Shown here: positions 10,142-18,181 of the stretch, piece after piece
Numbering within the stretch: position 1 is the first letter of the stretch
How the letters are laid out: each line of letters starts with the position of its first letter
NCBI RefSeq assembly: GCF_000745185.1
Contig: NZ_JQNJ01000001.1
Span: 310,001 to 374,000 of the forward strand
Source: Muricauda sp. MAR_2010_75
Lineage (GTDB): Bacteria; Bacteroidota; Bacteroidia; Flavobacteriales; Flavobacteriaceae
Direction: 5' to 3'
Length of the DNA: 64,000 bases
The notes under the pieces: model-generated
The model's input: the letters and a program-made list of their open reading frames with translations, nothing else
Databases searched by the model: none
What the model was told of the DNA's origin: nothing
Program-made: the position numbers and the translations under genes

Positions 10142-10966
10142 TTACTTGCGGATTTTCACTAATTCAACCTCCATTTCAACCTGTATTTTCTTGGCTTGCT
10201 CCGCTGCAGCCTCTGCAAAGTCATCACCTGTTGAAGCGTATAAAATTCCACGGGATGAATTGACCAATAACCCCACGTCCTTGGTCATTCCATACGTACA
10301 CACTTCTTGCAAACTTCCTCCTTGCGCCCCTACTCCGGGAACCAGTAGAAAACTGTTTGGTACAATCTCCCTGATCTCTTTTAAATAAGTTGCCTTTGTA
10401 GCTCCTACCACATACATCAACCGTTCAGCATTGGCATACGTTTTGGAAACCATCAGAACTTCTTTATAAAGTTCCTGCCCCTCTATTTTTTTGGTTTGAA
10501 AATCAAAAGCTCCTTGGTTGGATGTCAATGCCAATAAAATGGTATGCTTATCCCCAAATGCTAAAAAGGGCTCCACAGAATCCCTTCCCATGTAAGGAGC
10601 AATGGTGATTGAATCAAAATTCAGGGCTTCAAAAAATGCTTTGGCATATCGGGTAGAGGTATTGCCAATATCGCCACGTTTGGCATCAGCTATGGTGAAA
10701 ATTTCCGGATAATTTCCATTCAAATAGTCCATGGTGCGCCCCAACGATGTCCATCCTTGCAGGCCATAGGCTTCATAAAACGCAATATTGGGTTTGTAGG
10801 CCACACAATAGGGATGGGTGGCATCAATAATGGCCTTGTTGAAAGCAAATATGGGGTCTTCTTCGGTTAAAAGATGCTTGGGAACTTTTTCCAAATCAGT
10901 ATCCAGACCCACACAGAGAAAGGATTTTTTTATACTGATTTGTTCAATGAGCTTAATTATATCCAT
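10142..10966 (-). CDS. pyrF: Orotidine-5'-phosphate decarboxylase, type 2
   Basis: Catalyses OMP to UMP plus CO2, the last step of de novo pyrimidine synthesis. The 274-residue length and sequence fit the long type 2 PyrF found in Bacteroidota. Visible motifs are [14 protein letters not shown] at the N-terminus, the catalytic [19 protein letters not shown] and the phosphate-binding VPGVGAQGG. It lies downstream of prfA and a small lipoprotein gene on the same strand and is probably transcribed with them. Confidence 0.95.
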   Translation of the reverse strand: MDIIKLIEQISIKKSFLCVGLDTDLEKVPKHLLTEEDPIFAFNKAIIDATHPYCVAYKPNIAFYEAYGLQGWTSLGRTMDYLNGNYPEIFTIADAKRGDIGNTSTRYAKAFFEALNFDSITIAPYMGRDSVEPFLAFGDKHTILLALTSNQGAFDFQTKKIEGQELYKEVLMVSKTYANAERLMYVVGATKATYLKEIREIVPNSFLLVPGVGAQGGSLQEVCTYGMTKDVGLLVNSSRGILYASTGDDFAEAAAEQAKKIQVEMEVELVKIRK

Positions 10967-10992
10967 TACTAGATTTCTATACCAGTTGTGGG

Positions 10993-11334
10993 TTAAGGGT
11001 TATTGATGGAAGATTTATCTTTTTTAGCAATATCCACCATTAAAAAAACCCCTGCCGTAATCAATATAGCAGCTCCTACTACTTTTACGACCGAAACTTT
11101 ATGTTGTTCCGCCCTTTTTATATTCGTTCTAGGGAATTCAACAATATTCTCATTAACCCTAATAGCTATTTGTTCCCCTTCTATTCCTTCACACTCCCCT
11201 TGTACATGTTGTCCACTTTCTAGATGAATTCTGTACGTCCGGTTTTCTTTAATCTCTGATACATCAACACTTTTATATACTTGACAACTCTGAAGAAACA
11301 TTAAGATGCTTAACAGTAAAGCAGTTCTTTTCAT
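10993..11334 (-). CDS. Small lipoprotein with C-terminal membrane segment
   Basis: A 113-residue protein with a lipobox around FLQSC (Cys17), a compact beta-rich middle ([17 protein letters not shown], then [21 protein letters not shown]) that looks like a small SH3/LSm-like barrel, and a hydrophobic segment near residues 82-101. Function unknown. It sits between prfA and pyrF with gaps of about 30 bases on either side, so it is likely part of that transcript. Confidence 0.65.
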   Translation of the reverse strand: MKRTALLLSILMFLQSCQVYKSVDVSEIKENRTYRIHLESGQHVQGECEGIEGEQIAIRVNENIVEFPRTNIKRAEQHKVSVVKVVGAAILITAGVFLMVDIAKKDKSSINNP

Positions 11335-11363
11335 GATTGAGGTTTTTATTTTTTCAATTATGG

Positions 11364-12440
11364 TTAAAATATCTCTGACGCTTCCTTCAACTTCTCGGTG
11401 TTGTCCACCAACATCAGCTCATCTATAATTTTTTGGATATCGCCGTTCATTATATTTTGTAAATCATAAAGTGTAAGCCCAATTCTGTGATCGGTGACCC
11501 TACCTTGGGGGTAATTGTACGTTCTGATCTTTGCCGAACGGTCTCCACTGCTCACCTGCGAATTTCGTTTGGCCGCATCCTCTGCCTGCTTTTTGGCCAA
11601 TTCCATGTCGTACAAACGAGAACGTAGCACTTTGAAAGCTTTGTCCTTGTTCTTGTGCTGTGATTTTTCATCCTGGCATTGGGCCACAATCCCAGTAGGA
11701 ACGTGCGTCAACCGAACCGCGGAATAGGTGGTGTTAACCGATTGTCCACCAGGCCCCGAAGAACAGAAATAGTCTATACGGACATCCTTTGGGTCTATCT
11801 GTACATCAAAATCCTCAGCTTCAGGAATTACCATAACGGTTGCCGCACTGGTATGCACCCTTCCTTGGGTTTCGGTCTGTGGCACACGTTGTACGCGGTG
11901 TACACCTGCTTCAAACTTTAACGTACCGTACACATCTTCCCCGGTGACTTCAAAGTGGATTTCTTTATACCCGCCGCTAGTTCCTTCGTTCAAATCAATG
12001 ATATTGGTCTTCCAACCTTTGGACTCGCAATATTTGGTGTACATTCGGAACAAATCCCCAGCAAAAATACTGGCTTCATCGCCTCCCGTTCCAGCCCTGA
12101 TTTCCATCACCACATCTTTTTCATCCTCGGGATCTTTTGGTATCAGTAGAAATTTGATTTCCTCTTCCAATTTAGGCATGGCTCCTTTGGCTTCTTCCAA
12201 CTGCATTTTTGCCATTTCCACCATTTCAGCATCACTGCCATCCGAAATGATCTCCTCTGCCTCGTTGATATTATTGGTAAGTTCTATGTATTGGTCCCGT
12301 TTATCGACCAGTACTTTAAGGTCTTTGTATTCTTTGTTCAGCCTGACATACCGTTGTTGGTCTGAAATAATATCAGGCTGAATGATAAGGTCTGCGACCT
12401 CATCAAAACGTTGTTTAACAATGTTGAGTTTATCGAGCAT
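11364..12440 (-). CDS. prfA: Peptide chain release factor 1
   Basis: Class I release factor for UAA/UAG codons. From the ATG of [12 protein letters not shown] it has 358 residues, the usual length; upstream the frame has only a GTG four codons earlier. The peptidyl-hydrolysis motif is present as [16 protein letters not shown], and the N-terminal coiled coil and central domain ([20 protein letters not shown]) are intact. First gene of a leftward set with a lipoprotein and pyrF. Confidence 0.95.
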   Translation of the reverse strand: MLDKLNIVKQRFDEVADLIIQPDIISDQQRYVRLNKEYKDLKVLVDKRDQYIELTNNINEAEEIISDGSDAEMVEMAKMQLEEAKGAMPKLEEEIKFLLIPKDPEDEKDVVMEIRAGTGGDEASIFAGDLFRMYTKYCESKGWKTNIIDLNEGTSGGYKEIHFEVTGEDVYGTLKFEAGVHRVQRVPQTETQGRVHTSAATVMVIPEAEDFDVQIDPKDVRIDYFCSSGPGGQSVNTTYSAVRLTHVPTGIVAQCQDEKSQHKNKDKAFKVLRSRLYDMELAKKQAEDAAKRNSQVSSGDRSAKIRTYNYPQGRVTDHRIGLTLYDLQNIMNGDIQKIIDELMLVDNTEKLKEASEIF

Positions 12441-12491
12441 ATGTCCATCCACTAAGACTGCGAATTTACGATTAATTTGTACATTTAGTAA

Positions 12492-12791
12492 ATGCCTTTG
12501 TTATTGTTCCGACTCAAAACGTACTGGCTTGTCTTTCTGTTCTATAAGACTATTTTTGTTATATCCAACATTATCACTATTCTCTTGTTCATTTTGGGGA
12601 TTTCCCTTTTTCCAGTAGTGTGCGTTAAGACATTGTTATTGGGGGGCTATTTTCTCAAGTTTCTGGATGACAAATCAAAACAGAGGTTGATTTTCTATAA
12701 CAATTTTGGACTTTCCAAAATGCAACTTTTTGGGCTCTCTTTTTTGATTGACCTCATCATATCAATTTTCATTTATTTTATCTTTTTTTAA
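12492..12791 (+). CDS. Small hydrophobic membrane protein coupled to an ABC ATPase
   Basis: A 99-residue protein with two long hydrophobic stretches (about residues 11-50) and a third at the end ([15 protein letters not shown]), joined by a short soluble stretch [20 protein letters not shown]. Its TAA stop and the ATG of the next gene overlap as TAATG, which suggests translational coupling. It may be a reduced membrane partner of the ATPase. No family recognised. Confidence 0.65.
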   Translation: MPLLLFRLKTYWLVFLFYKTIFVISNIITILLFILGISLFPVVCVKTLLLGGYFLKFLDDKSKQRLIFYNNFGLSKMQLFGLSFLIDLIISIFIYFIFF

Positions 12792-13450
12792 TGATTCTTG
12801 AAGTAGACAACATAGAACTGAACTTCGGTACAAAACGGATTCTGTCAGGCATATACATTTGTGCAAAAAAAGGGGCGGTGACAGGAATATTGGGAAGGAA
12901 TGGTTCTGGCAAAACATCGCTCCTTAAAATCATATTTGGGTGTTTGACTCCAAAGTATAAATCTGTTCGGATAGATAGCAAGGTCATTCGGAAGAACCTT
13001 TTTCTGATCAACAAAGTAGCTTACCTACCTCAACATCCGCTCTTACCCAAAACAATGAAAGTGCAAACTGCCTTCACCCTTTTTGAAGTAGATTGGGACC
13101 AGTTCTCGAAAACATTCGAGAGCTTTAAAATTTACCAGAACCCAACTATTTCCGAGCTATCTAGTGGGGAAGTAAAAGTTTTGGAGACCTACCTAATTTT
13201 ACATCAGAACAAAAAAATCATCTTCCTTGATGAGCCTTTTTCCTTTATCTCTCCACTTTATGTTGAAAAGATAAAATCCATTATAGCAGAACAAAAAAAG
13301 GATAGAATCATCTTAATCACCGACCATTTTTATAAAGATATTCTTGAAGTTAGCGACAATACTTATTTTCTCACCAACGGACACTCCAAATTGATAAAGG
13401 GTATTAAGGATTTGGAAAACGAAGGCTACACCATGCCTAATTCCCGATAA
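12791..13450 (+). CDS. ABC transporter-type ATP-binding protein
   Basis: A 219-residue ATPase with Walker A GRNGSGKTS (residues 35-43) and Walker B KIIFLDEPF. The Q-loop is seen as YLPQHP, the signature is the variant LSSGE in place of LSGGQ, and the switch region is ITDH. The short, variant signature suggests a divergent subgroup. It is translationally coupled to the 99-residue membrane protein before it. The last 14 bases overlap the convergent DUF3570 gene. The transported substrate is unknown. Confidence 0.8.
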   Translation: MILEVDNIELNFGTKRILSGIYICAKKGAVTGILGRNGSGKTSLLKIIFGCLTPKYKSVRIDSKVIRKNLFLINKVAYLPQHPLLPKTMKVQTAFTLFEVDWDQFSKTFESFKIYQNPTISELSSGEVKVLETYLILHQNKKIIFLDEPFSFISPLYVEKIKSIIAEQKKDRIILITDHFYKDILEVSDNTYFLTNGHSKLIKGIKDLENEGYTMPNSR

Positions 13451-14726
13451 AGGTGGTCCCCAAGGTAATAATAAATGCATTGAGCCCATCACTACGGTCA
13501 TATTGACTAAAACGCAGGTCGATGGTCTTTAACCCAAAGTTGAAAATCCGGGTGCTGGCAAAAATATCCTTGTATTGAATGCCCAAACCATACTGATGGG
13601 CATCATATCCGGATAAATCGTAATCTGATGTGTAAAACTCATAAGATGACAAGGCTGTCTCCTTAGGATAAAAATAATCTGCAGCGGTTTGGGTATAATA
13701 GCGATACGAAGGATACAACGTAAACCTGTCCGTTAATTTAAAAGGCGCTTCAAGACTTGCCGTATGTGAGGTTATCCCCCAATCATCCCAATAATAGCGG
13801 TAATAGGACCGCAACACCAACAAATCGTTCACATAATAGTTCAAACGGCCCCCAACAGGAACCTTTAACCGACTGTCCGGTAGCTGCTCCACATTATCGG
13901 CCAATTGAAAATCCTCAATGAAAAAGTCGCTGTTGTCCGAAAAGTACACTCGTTGAAATGGGGTGCTCAATAGTCCGGTTTGCGTAACGAGGTCCACAAA
14001 CAAAGCTCCTTGCAATTTTTGGCTCAAAATCTGTGAAAAACCAAATGATAGTGTGTAAGAGTTCCGATTTTCCTTTCCAAATTCCGTAAAATTGGGATTG
14101 TAGGTTCCACTACCCGTAATCCTATCATCAAAAAAACCATCCCTAAGCTCTATAGGATATATGGCATTCCATTTATCCAGAAAAACACGGCTGCTCAGTG
14201 TAAGCTCTGTGTTGTTTTCATTGAACAATCGGGTATAGCTTCCTCCAAAACCAAAAGAAAAATAATCGTATTCTGAAGAAAAATAGATATTGGCACTCCA
14301 AATGGAATTACGGTCCTCCGAACTGTGCTGGTAACTGGGGTTGATATAGGCCAACAGGTCTTTTCTAGATTCGCCCGATGAAGCATCAAAAGGGTTGCCT
14401 TCCCTACGCCCATCCCACGGATTTACGTTACTGGACGATGCGGAAGTGTACGCAGACAATCCCACATCCACCGTAAGAATGTCATCCTCGTTCATGGGCA
14501 TGCGCAAAACCAATGTGGAGGTGGCGTCGGTCAATTCTTCAGTGCCCTCTCCACCAGTAACGGCGGCATGCTGCCCGTCCTGATCATAATAACTGAACAA
14601 CATATCAATTTCACTGGTCTCCAATACCCTTCTTTTATAGGAAGTATCGGTCTGCTGTGCCCATCCGGCAAACATGCAAAAGATGCATAGAGTTAGTACC
14701 CAAACTTTCTTGAGGTTGTTGGTCAT
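13437..14726 (-). CDS. DUF3570 outer-membrane barrel protein of the ApbE redox locus
   Basis: From the ATG of MTNNLKKVWVL (signal peptide cut after AGWAQ) the product has 429 residues. It has the DUF3570 pattern: the start RRVLETSEIDMLFSYYDQDG, many amphipathic strands (SFGFGGSYTRLF, LRSYYRYYWDDWGI), and the typical end in which the last strand closes on FIGN. It is expected to form an outer-membrane beta-barrel. It is the last gene of the leftward set Rieske, thioredoxin, ApbE, DUF4266, DUF3570. DUF3570 and DUF4266 are often neighbours of ApbE in this phylum; the function is not established. Confidence 0.85.
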   Translation of the reverse strand: MTNNLKKVWVLTLCIFCMFAGWAQQTDTSYKRRVLETSEIDMLFSYYDQDGQHAAVTGGEGTEELTDATSTLVLRMPMNEDDILTVDVGLSAYTSASSSNVNPWDGRREGNPFDASSGESRKDLLAYINPSYQHSSEDRNSIWSANIYFSSEYDYFSFGFGGSYTRLFNENNTELTLSSRVFLDKWNAIYPIELRDGFFDDRITGSGTYNPNFTEFGKENRNSYTLSFGFSQILSQKLQGALFVDLVTQTGLLSTPFQRVYFSDNSDFFIEDFQLADNVEQLPDSRLKVPVGGRLNYYVNDLLVLRSYYRYYWDDWGITSHTASLEAPFKLTDRFTLYPSYRYYTQTAADYFYPKETALSSYEFYTSDYDLSGYDAHQYGLGIQYKDIFASTRIFNFGLKTIDLRFSQYDRSDGLNAFIITLGTTFIGN

Positions 14727-14739
14727 TGAAACTGATATC

Positions 14740-14949
14740 TTAATTACATCCACAACCACCTCCTGTTTTTCCCCCATTGGCCCCTGATGAAGCTTCGCGA
14801 TAGATATGTAAATTGGTCTCAAAACGTTCTGAAGGTCTTGCACCCAGTTGCATCTCAACATCGTTCACGTACACCTTCTCATATTCCCGAACCGCAACAC
14901 ACGAACTGGAAAAAATTAAAAGGAGAAAGAAAAAAAGAAGTTTTCCCAT
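14740..14949 (-). CDS. DUF4266 small lipoprotein ending in a Gly/Cys tail
   Basis: A 69-residue protein with a lipobox (FSSSC, Cys17), the DUF4266 core VREYEKVYVNDVEMQL, and the tail SSGANGGKTGGGCGCN. The two cysteines at the very end are a hallmark of the family and could bind a metal or cofactor or be modified. SGAN resembles the flavinylation motif handled by ApbE but has Asn where the acceptor Thr/Ser should be, so it is not a convincing target. It sits 9 bases after apbE. Confidence 0.85.
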   Translation of the reverse strand: MGKLLFFFLLLIFSSSCVAVREYEKVYVNDVEMQLGARPSERFETNLHIYREASSGANGGKTGGGCGCN

Positions 14950-14958
14950 GCATTAAAT

Positions 14959-15957
14959 TTACGGATTCGTGTCGAAAATGATTCCCGAACTCTTGTGTAT
15001 TTTATTGTCTGAATCCACCACAACTACCTCCACCCCGTCAATCTGATTGATCATGTGGATACCAGTATCCTTTCCCATGATAAAAACCGCCGTGGCCAGG
15101 GCATCACACAGTTCGGCATGCTTGGCAAAAACCGACACACTGTTGATGCCCGTAGTAGGGTATCCAGTGCGCGGGTCAATGATATGGGAATATTTTTTAC
15201 CGTTCAGGGTGATATATTTCTCGTAATTGCCTGATGTAGCCACTGAAGATTCCACTACAGGCAGCCAACTGAACACTTTGTCCTTGCTAAGGGGATTGGC
15301 AATGCCCACCAACCATTTTTCGCCGGTTACCTTGGTGCCCCAAGTGGTCAAATCGCCCGAAGCATTGATAATTCCTCCCTTGACCTGTTTGGAGGTTAAA
15401 AGCTCCTTGGCCTTGTCCGCAGCATACCCCTTGCCAATGGCCCCGAATCCTATTCGCATACCGGGTTCGCTTAAAAACACGGTTTGCTCATCTGGATTCA
15501 ATATTATTTTTTTGTAGCCGATTTTTGCTATGGATTTTTGAATTTCCTTCTCGGATGGCGTACGATCCATGCTACCATCGAACTTCCAAATGTTGTCCAT
15601 GGATGCATAGGTAATGTCAAAGGCCCCATCTGTGATTTCAGAGATTTTTATCGCACGTTCTATCAAGCTGAACAATTCTGGGCTCACTTTTACAGGCTGT
15701 ATACCTGCATTCTTATTTATTTTGGAAGTTTCGGAAGCTTCGTCCCATGAAGAAATCATTTTTTCTATCCGCTCTATTTCTGAAACGGCTTCATCAATAT
15801 CCAGATAGCCAATTTCCTCGTTGGGGGCCACCACGGTAATCTCAAACCGGGTGCCCATAAGCTTCAGGGTCTTTTTCACCGTAATGTCCCGTTGCACCAA
15901 CTGTCCTTGAGACAGCATGCAAAAAAGGCTGCAAAAAAGGACAGGGAGCGTTTTCAT
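14959..15957 (-). CDS. apbE: FAD:protein FMN transferase (ApbE)
   Basis: Transfers FMN from FAD to a Thr/Ser of extracytoplasmic redox proteins. The 332-residue protein has a signal peptide and ApbE motifs: LMGTRFEITVVA, the flavin-binding IGFGAIGKGYAADKA, GGIINASGDLTTWG, SVATSGNYEKYI and HIIDPRTGYPT. The start overlaps the thioredoxin stop by 4 bases (ATGA), showing a tight operon. No obvious flavinylation target (such as an FMN-binding domain protein) is seen in this locus, so the substrate may be one of the neighbours or encoded elsewhere. Confidence 0.93.
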   Translation of the reverse strand: MKTLPVLFCSLFCMLSQGQLVQRDITVKKTLKLMGTRFEITVVAPNEEIGYLDIDEAVSEIERIEKMISSWDEASETSKINKNAGIQPVKVSPELFSLIERAIKISEITDGAFDITYASMDNIWKFDGSMDRTPSEKEIQKSIAKIGYKKIILNPDEQTVFLSEPGMRIGFGAIGKGYAADKAKELLTSKQVKGGIINASGDLTTWGTKVTGEKWLVGIANPLSKDKVFSWLPVVESSVATSGNYEKYITLNGKKYSHIIDPRTGYPTTGINSVSVFAKHAELCDALATAVFIMGKDTGIHMINQIDGVEVVVVDSDNKIHKSSGIIFDTNP

Positions 15958-16391
15958 TTTACAAAATCATTAAGGGTAGCAATGTATTTTTTAGGGGTAG
16001 CCCTAACATTAAAACCAGTCTTCCCCAAAACGGATTGTTTCTTGTCCAAAACCACTACCAAAGGAAAATAACCCTTGGGATTGTATTTTTCAGCCAATGT
16101 TCTATTGACTGCTGTTTTATCTTCAGGAAGTTGATTTTTTTTCTTTCGGGGAAAATCGGCATTATAGAGCACATAATGCGAAGAAGCATAGCTTTTGAAT
16201 TCCTCGGATTCCAAAATATTTCGCTTTAATCGGATGCAGGGAGCACACCAATCAGACCCTGAAAAAACCAATACAATGGGTTTGTCTTCCTTATTGGCCA
16301 CATCTACGGCATCGTTAAAACTGGTCTGCCATTTTTGGGCATGTAGGGTTCCAACAAGGGCTAAAAGTGCTATGGTCAAGAACTTCTTCAT
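15954..16391 (-). CDS. Periplasmic thioredoxin-fold protein
   Basis: Starting at the ATG of MKKFLTIALLALVG gives 145 residues with a signal peptide cleaved after LHA. The active site is WCAPC in GSDWCAPCIRLK, and the body matches the thioredoxin_7/DsbD-C-like group with a KYNPKGYFPLVVVLD segment holding the cis-Pro. It probably keeps cysteines reduced in the periplasm, for example those of the Rieske or DUF4266 proteins, which is inference from context. It overlaps apbE by 4 bases. Confidence 0.85.
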   Translation of the reverse strand: MKKFLTIALLALVGTLHAQKWQTSFNDAVDVANKEDKPIVLVFSGSDWCAPCIRLKRNILESEEFKSYASSHYVLYNADFPRKKKNQLPEDKTAVNRTLAEKYNPKGYFPLVVVLDKKQSVLGKTGFNVRATPKKYIATLNDFVK

Positions 16392-16410
16392 ATGATTTGG
16401 GTTCACCCGA

Positions 16411-16866
16411 TTACTCAAAAACCCGAAGAGTGGTGCCATTGAGTTCGGTACTAAAAATTTTTAAAGGGGTACTGGTAGTGTTCAAATTGAGCGATGTACC
16501 ATCTTGTGCAAATCTGGATTGATGGGTGGAACAATGGAATACACCCCCATCCTCAGAAATGAATCGTATTTCCTCGGTTCCTTGGTGACTGCAAATTTTG
16601 CTTGCTGCAATAAGTTCACCTTGAAGGTTTCGGGCCACAACAATATCAAAATACGAGAGACTTTGAGAAGATTTCACCGAAATATAGCCCCCATTGTTTG
16701 CCAATGGCGCTGCTTCCGCTGAGTCCAGGTCAATGGTAAAGTCAACCCCATTCGAGACCGGAAAAGTTTCCAGTTCACCATCTTTGGAGCATCCTTGAGC
16801 ACACGGAAACATAAGGGCAAATGCTGCACCTGCACCCAAGCTTCTTAAAAATTCTTTTCTTTCCAT
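16411..16866 (-). CDS. Rieske [2Fe-2S] protein, membrane- or lipid-anchored
   Basis: From the ATG of MERKEFLRSLGAG the protein has 151 residues. The leader carries RKEF then a hydrophobic stretch with GC near residue 26, compatible with Tat-like or lipoprotein export. The cluster ligands are clear: ICSHQG (Cys-x-His) and FHCSTHQSRF (Cys-x-x-His), 17 residues apart. It would be an electron carrier on the outside of the inner membrane. It heads the redox locus and lies 47 bases after purM. Confidence 0.88.
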   Translation of the reverse strand: MERKEFLRSLGAGAAFALMFPCAQGCSKDGELETFPVSNGVDFTIDLDSAEAAPLANNGGYISVKSSQSLSYFDIVVARNLQGELIAASKICSHQGTEEIRFISEDGGVFHCSTHQSRFAQDGTSLNLNTTSTPLKIFSTELNGTTLRVFE

Positions 16867-16912
16867 AGCAAGAGGTTTATAGAAAGAACGTTGAAATACG
16901 CTGATTCGTATG

Positions 16913-18091
16913 CTAATACACAAACTTGCCATACGTACTTTGTATGGTCAATTTTTTGCTTTCTGAAGCTTCCACACGACCAATAATCTGGGCATCAACA
17001 TCAAAACTTTTGGAAATTTTGATGATGCTGTCCGCAACTTGCTCATTCACATAAAGTTCCATACGATGTCCACAGTTAAAAACCTGGTACATTTCCTTCC
17101 AATCGGTACCGGATTGTTCCTGAATCAATTTAAAGAGTGGTGGAACTTCAAACATGTTGTCTTTTATGATGTGCAGGTTCTCCACAAAATGAAGAATCTT
17201 GGTCTGTGCCCCGCCACTGCAATGGACTATGCCGTGGACTTGGTCTGCTCTGTATTTTTTCAATACTTTTTTGACAATAGGTGCATAGGTTCGGGTGGGT
17301 GAAAGCACCAATTTTCCAGCATCCAAAGGAGCGTTGGGTACTTTGTCGGTCAGTTTTGTTTTTCCGGAATACACCAATTCTTCAGGAACCGAGGCATCAT
17401 AGCTTTCAGGATATTTTTGAGCCAAATATTTCCCAAATACATCATGTCGGGCCGAGGTTAGTCCATTACTGCCCATGCCCCCGTTATATTCGCTTTCGTA
17501 GGTCGCTTTTCCAAAGGAAGCCAGCCCCACGATAACATCACCTGCCTTAATATTGGCATTGTCGATTACCTTGGAACGTTCCATTCGGGCGGTGACCGTG
17601 GAATCCACAATAATGGTCCGTACCAAATCGCCCACATCGGCGGTTTCTCCACCTGTGGAGTGGATGGTGATGCCATGTTCATTTAAATCGGAAATCAATT
17701 CTTCCGTACCGTTGATGATTGCCGAAATGACCTCTCCAGGAATCAGGTTTTTGTTTCGTCCAATGGTAGAGGACAACATAATATTGTCCGTGGCACCCAC
17801 ACAAATAAGATCATCAACATTCATGATAAGGGCGTCTTGGGCAATGCCTTTCCATACGGAAATGTCCCCGGTTTCCTTCCAGTACATATAGGCCAGGGAA
17901 GACTTGGTTCCCGCACCATCGGCATGCATGACCAAACAGTGATTTGCGCTACCTGTTAAATAATCGGGTACAATTTTGCAGAACGCCTTTGGAAAAAGGC
18001 CCTTGTCTATATTCTTGATGGCATTGTGCACATCTTCCTTGGAGGCGGAAACCCCGCGCTGTGCATATCTTTTACTGGTGTCCGACGACAT
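16913..18091 (-). CDS. purM: Phosphoribosylformylglycinamidine cyclo-ligase (AIR synthase)
   Basis: ATP-dependent ring closure of FGAM to aminoimidazole ribotide in purine synthesis. The 392-residue protein is of the longer Bacteroidota type. Motifs: MHADGAGTKSSLAY near residue 55, MNVDDLICVGA, the ATP-site HSTGGETADVGD and the C-terminal VFNCGHRMELYV. It starts at the ATG of MSSDTSKRYAQRG. Probably its own promoter; the Rieske gene follows closely. Confidence 0.92.
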   Translation of the reverse strand: MSSDTSKRYAQRGVSASKEDVHNAIKNIDKGLFPKAFCKIVPDYLTGSANHCLVMHADGAGTKSSLAYMYWKETGDISVWKGIAQDALIMNVDDLICVGATDNIMLSSTIGRNKNLIPGEVISAIINGTEELISDLNEHGITIHSTGGETADVGDLVRTIIVDSTVTARMERSKVIDNANIKAGDVIVGLASFGKATYESEYNGGMGSNGLTSARHDVFGKYLAQKYPESYDASVPEELVYSGKTKLTDKVPNAPLDAGKLVLSPTRTYAPIVKKVLKKYRADQVHGIVHCSGGAQTKILHFVENLHIIKDNMFEVPPLFKLIQEQSGTDWKEMYQVFNCGHRMELYVNEQVADSIIKISKSFDVDAQIIGRVEASESKKLTIQSTYGKFVY

Positions 18092-18181
18092 AATCTTGGT
18101 TTGGGCAAAAATAGCGGAAAACCATCAATTCATGGCTAGGTTGTTAAGCACTTTTGAAAAGTGGTCTTTAGATACCCTTTT

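Noticed and set aside
14740..14949. SGAN in the DUF4266 tail as an ApbE flavinylation site
   Set aside because: The acceptor position is Asn, while ApbE attaches FMN to Thr or Ser.
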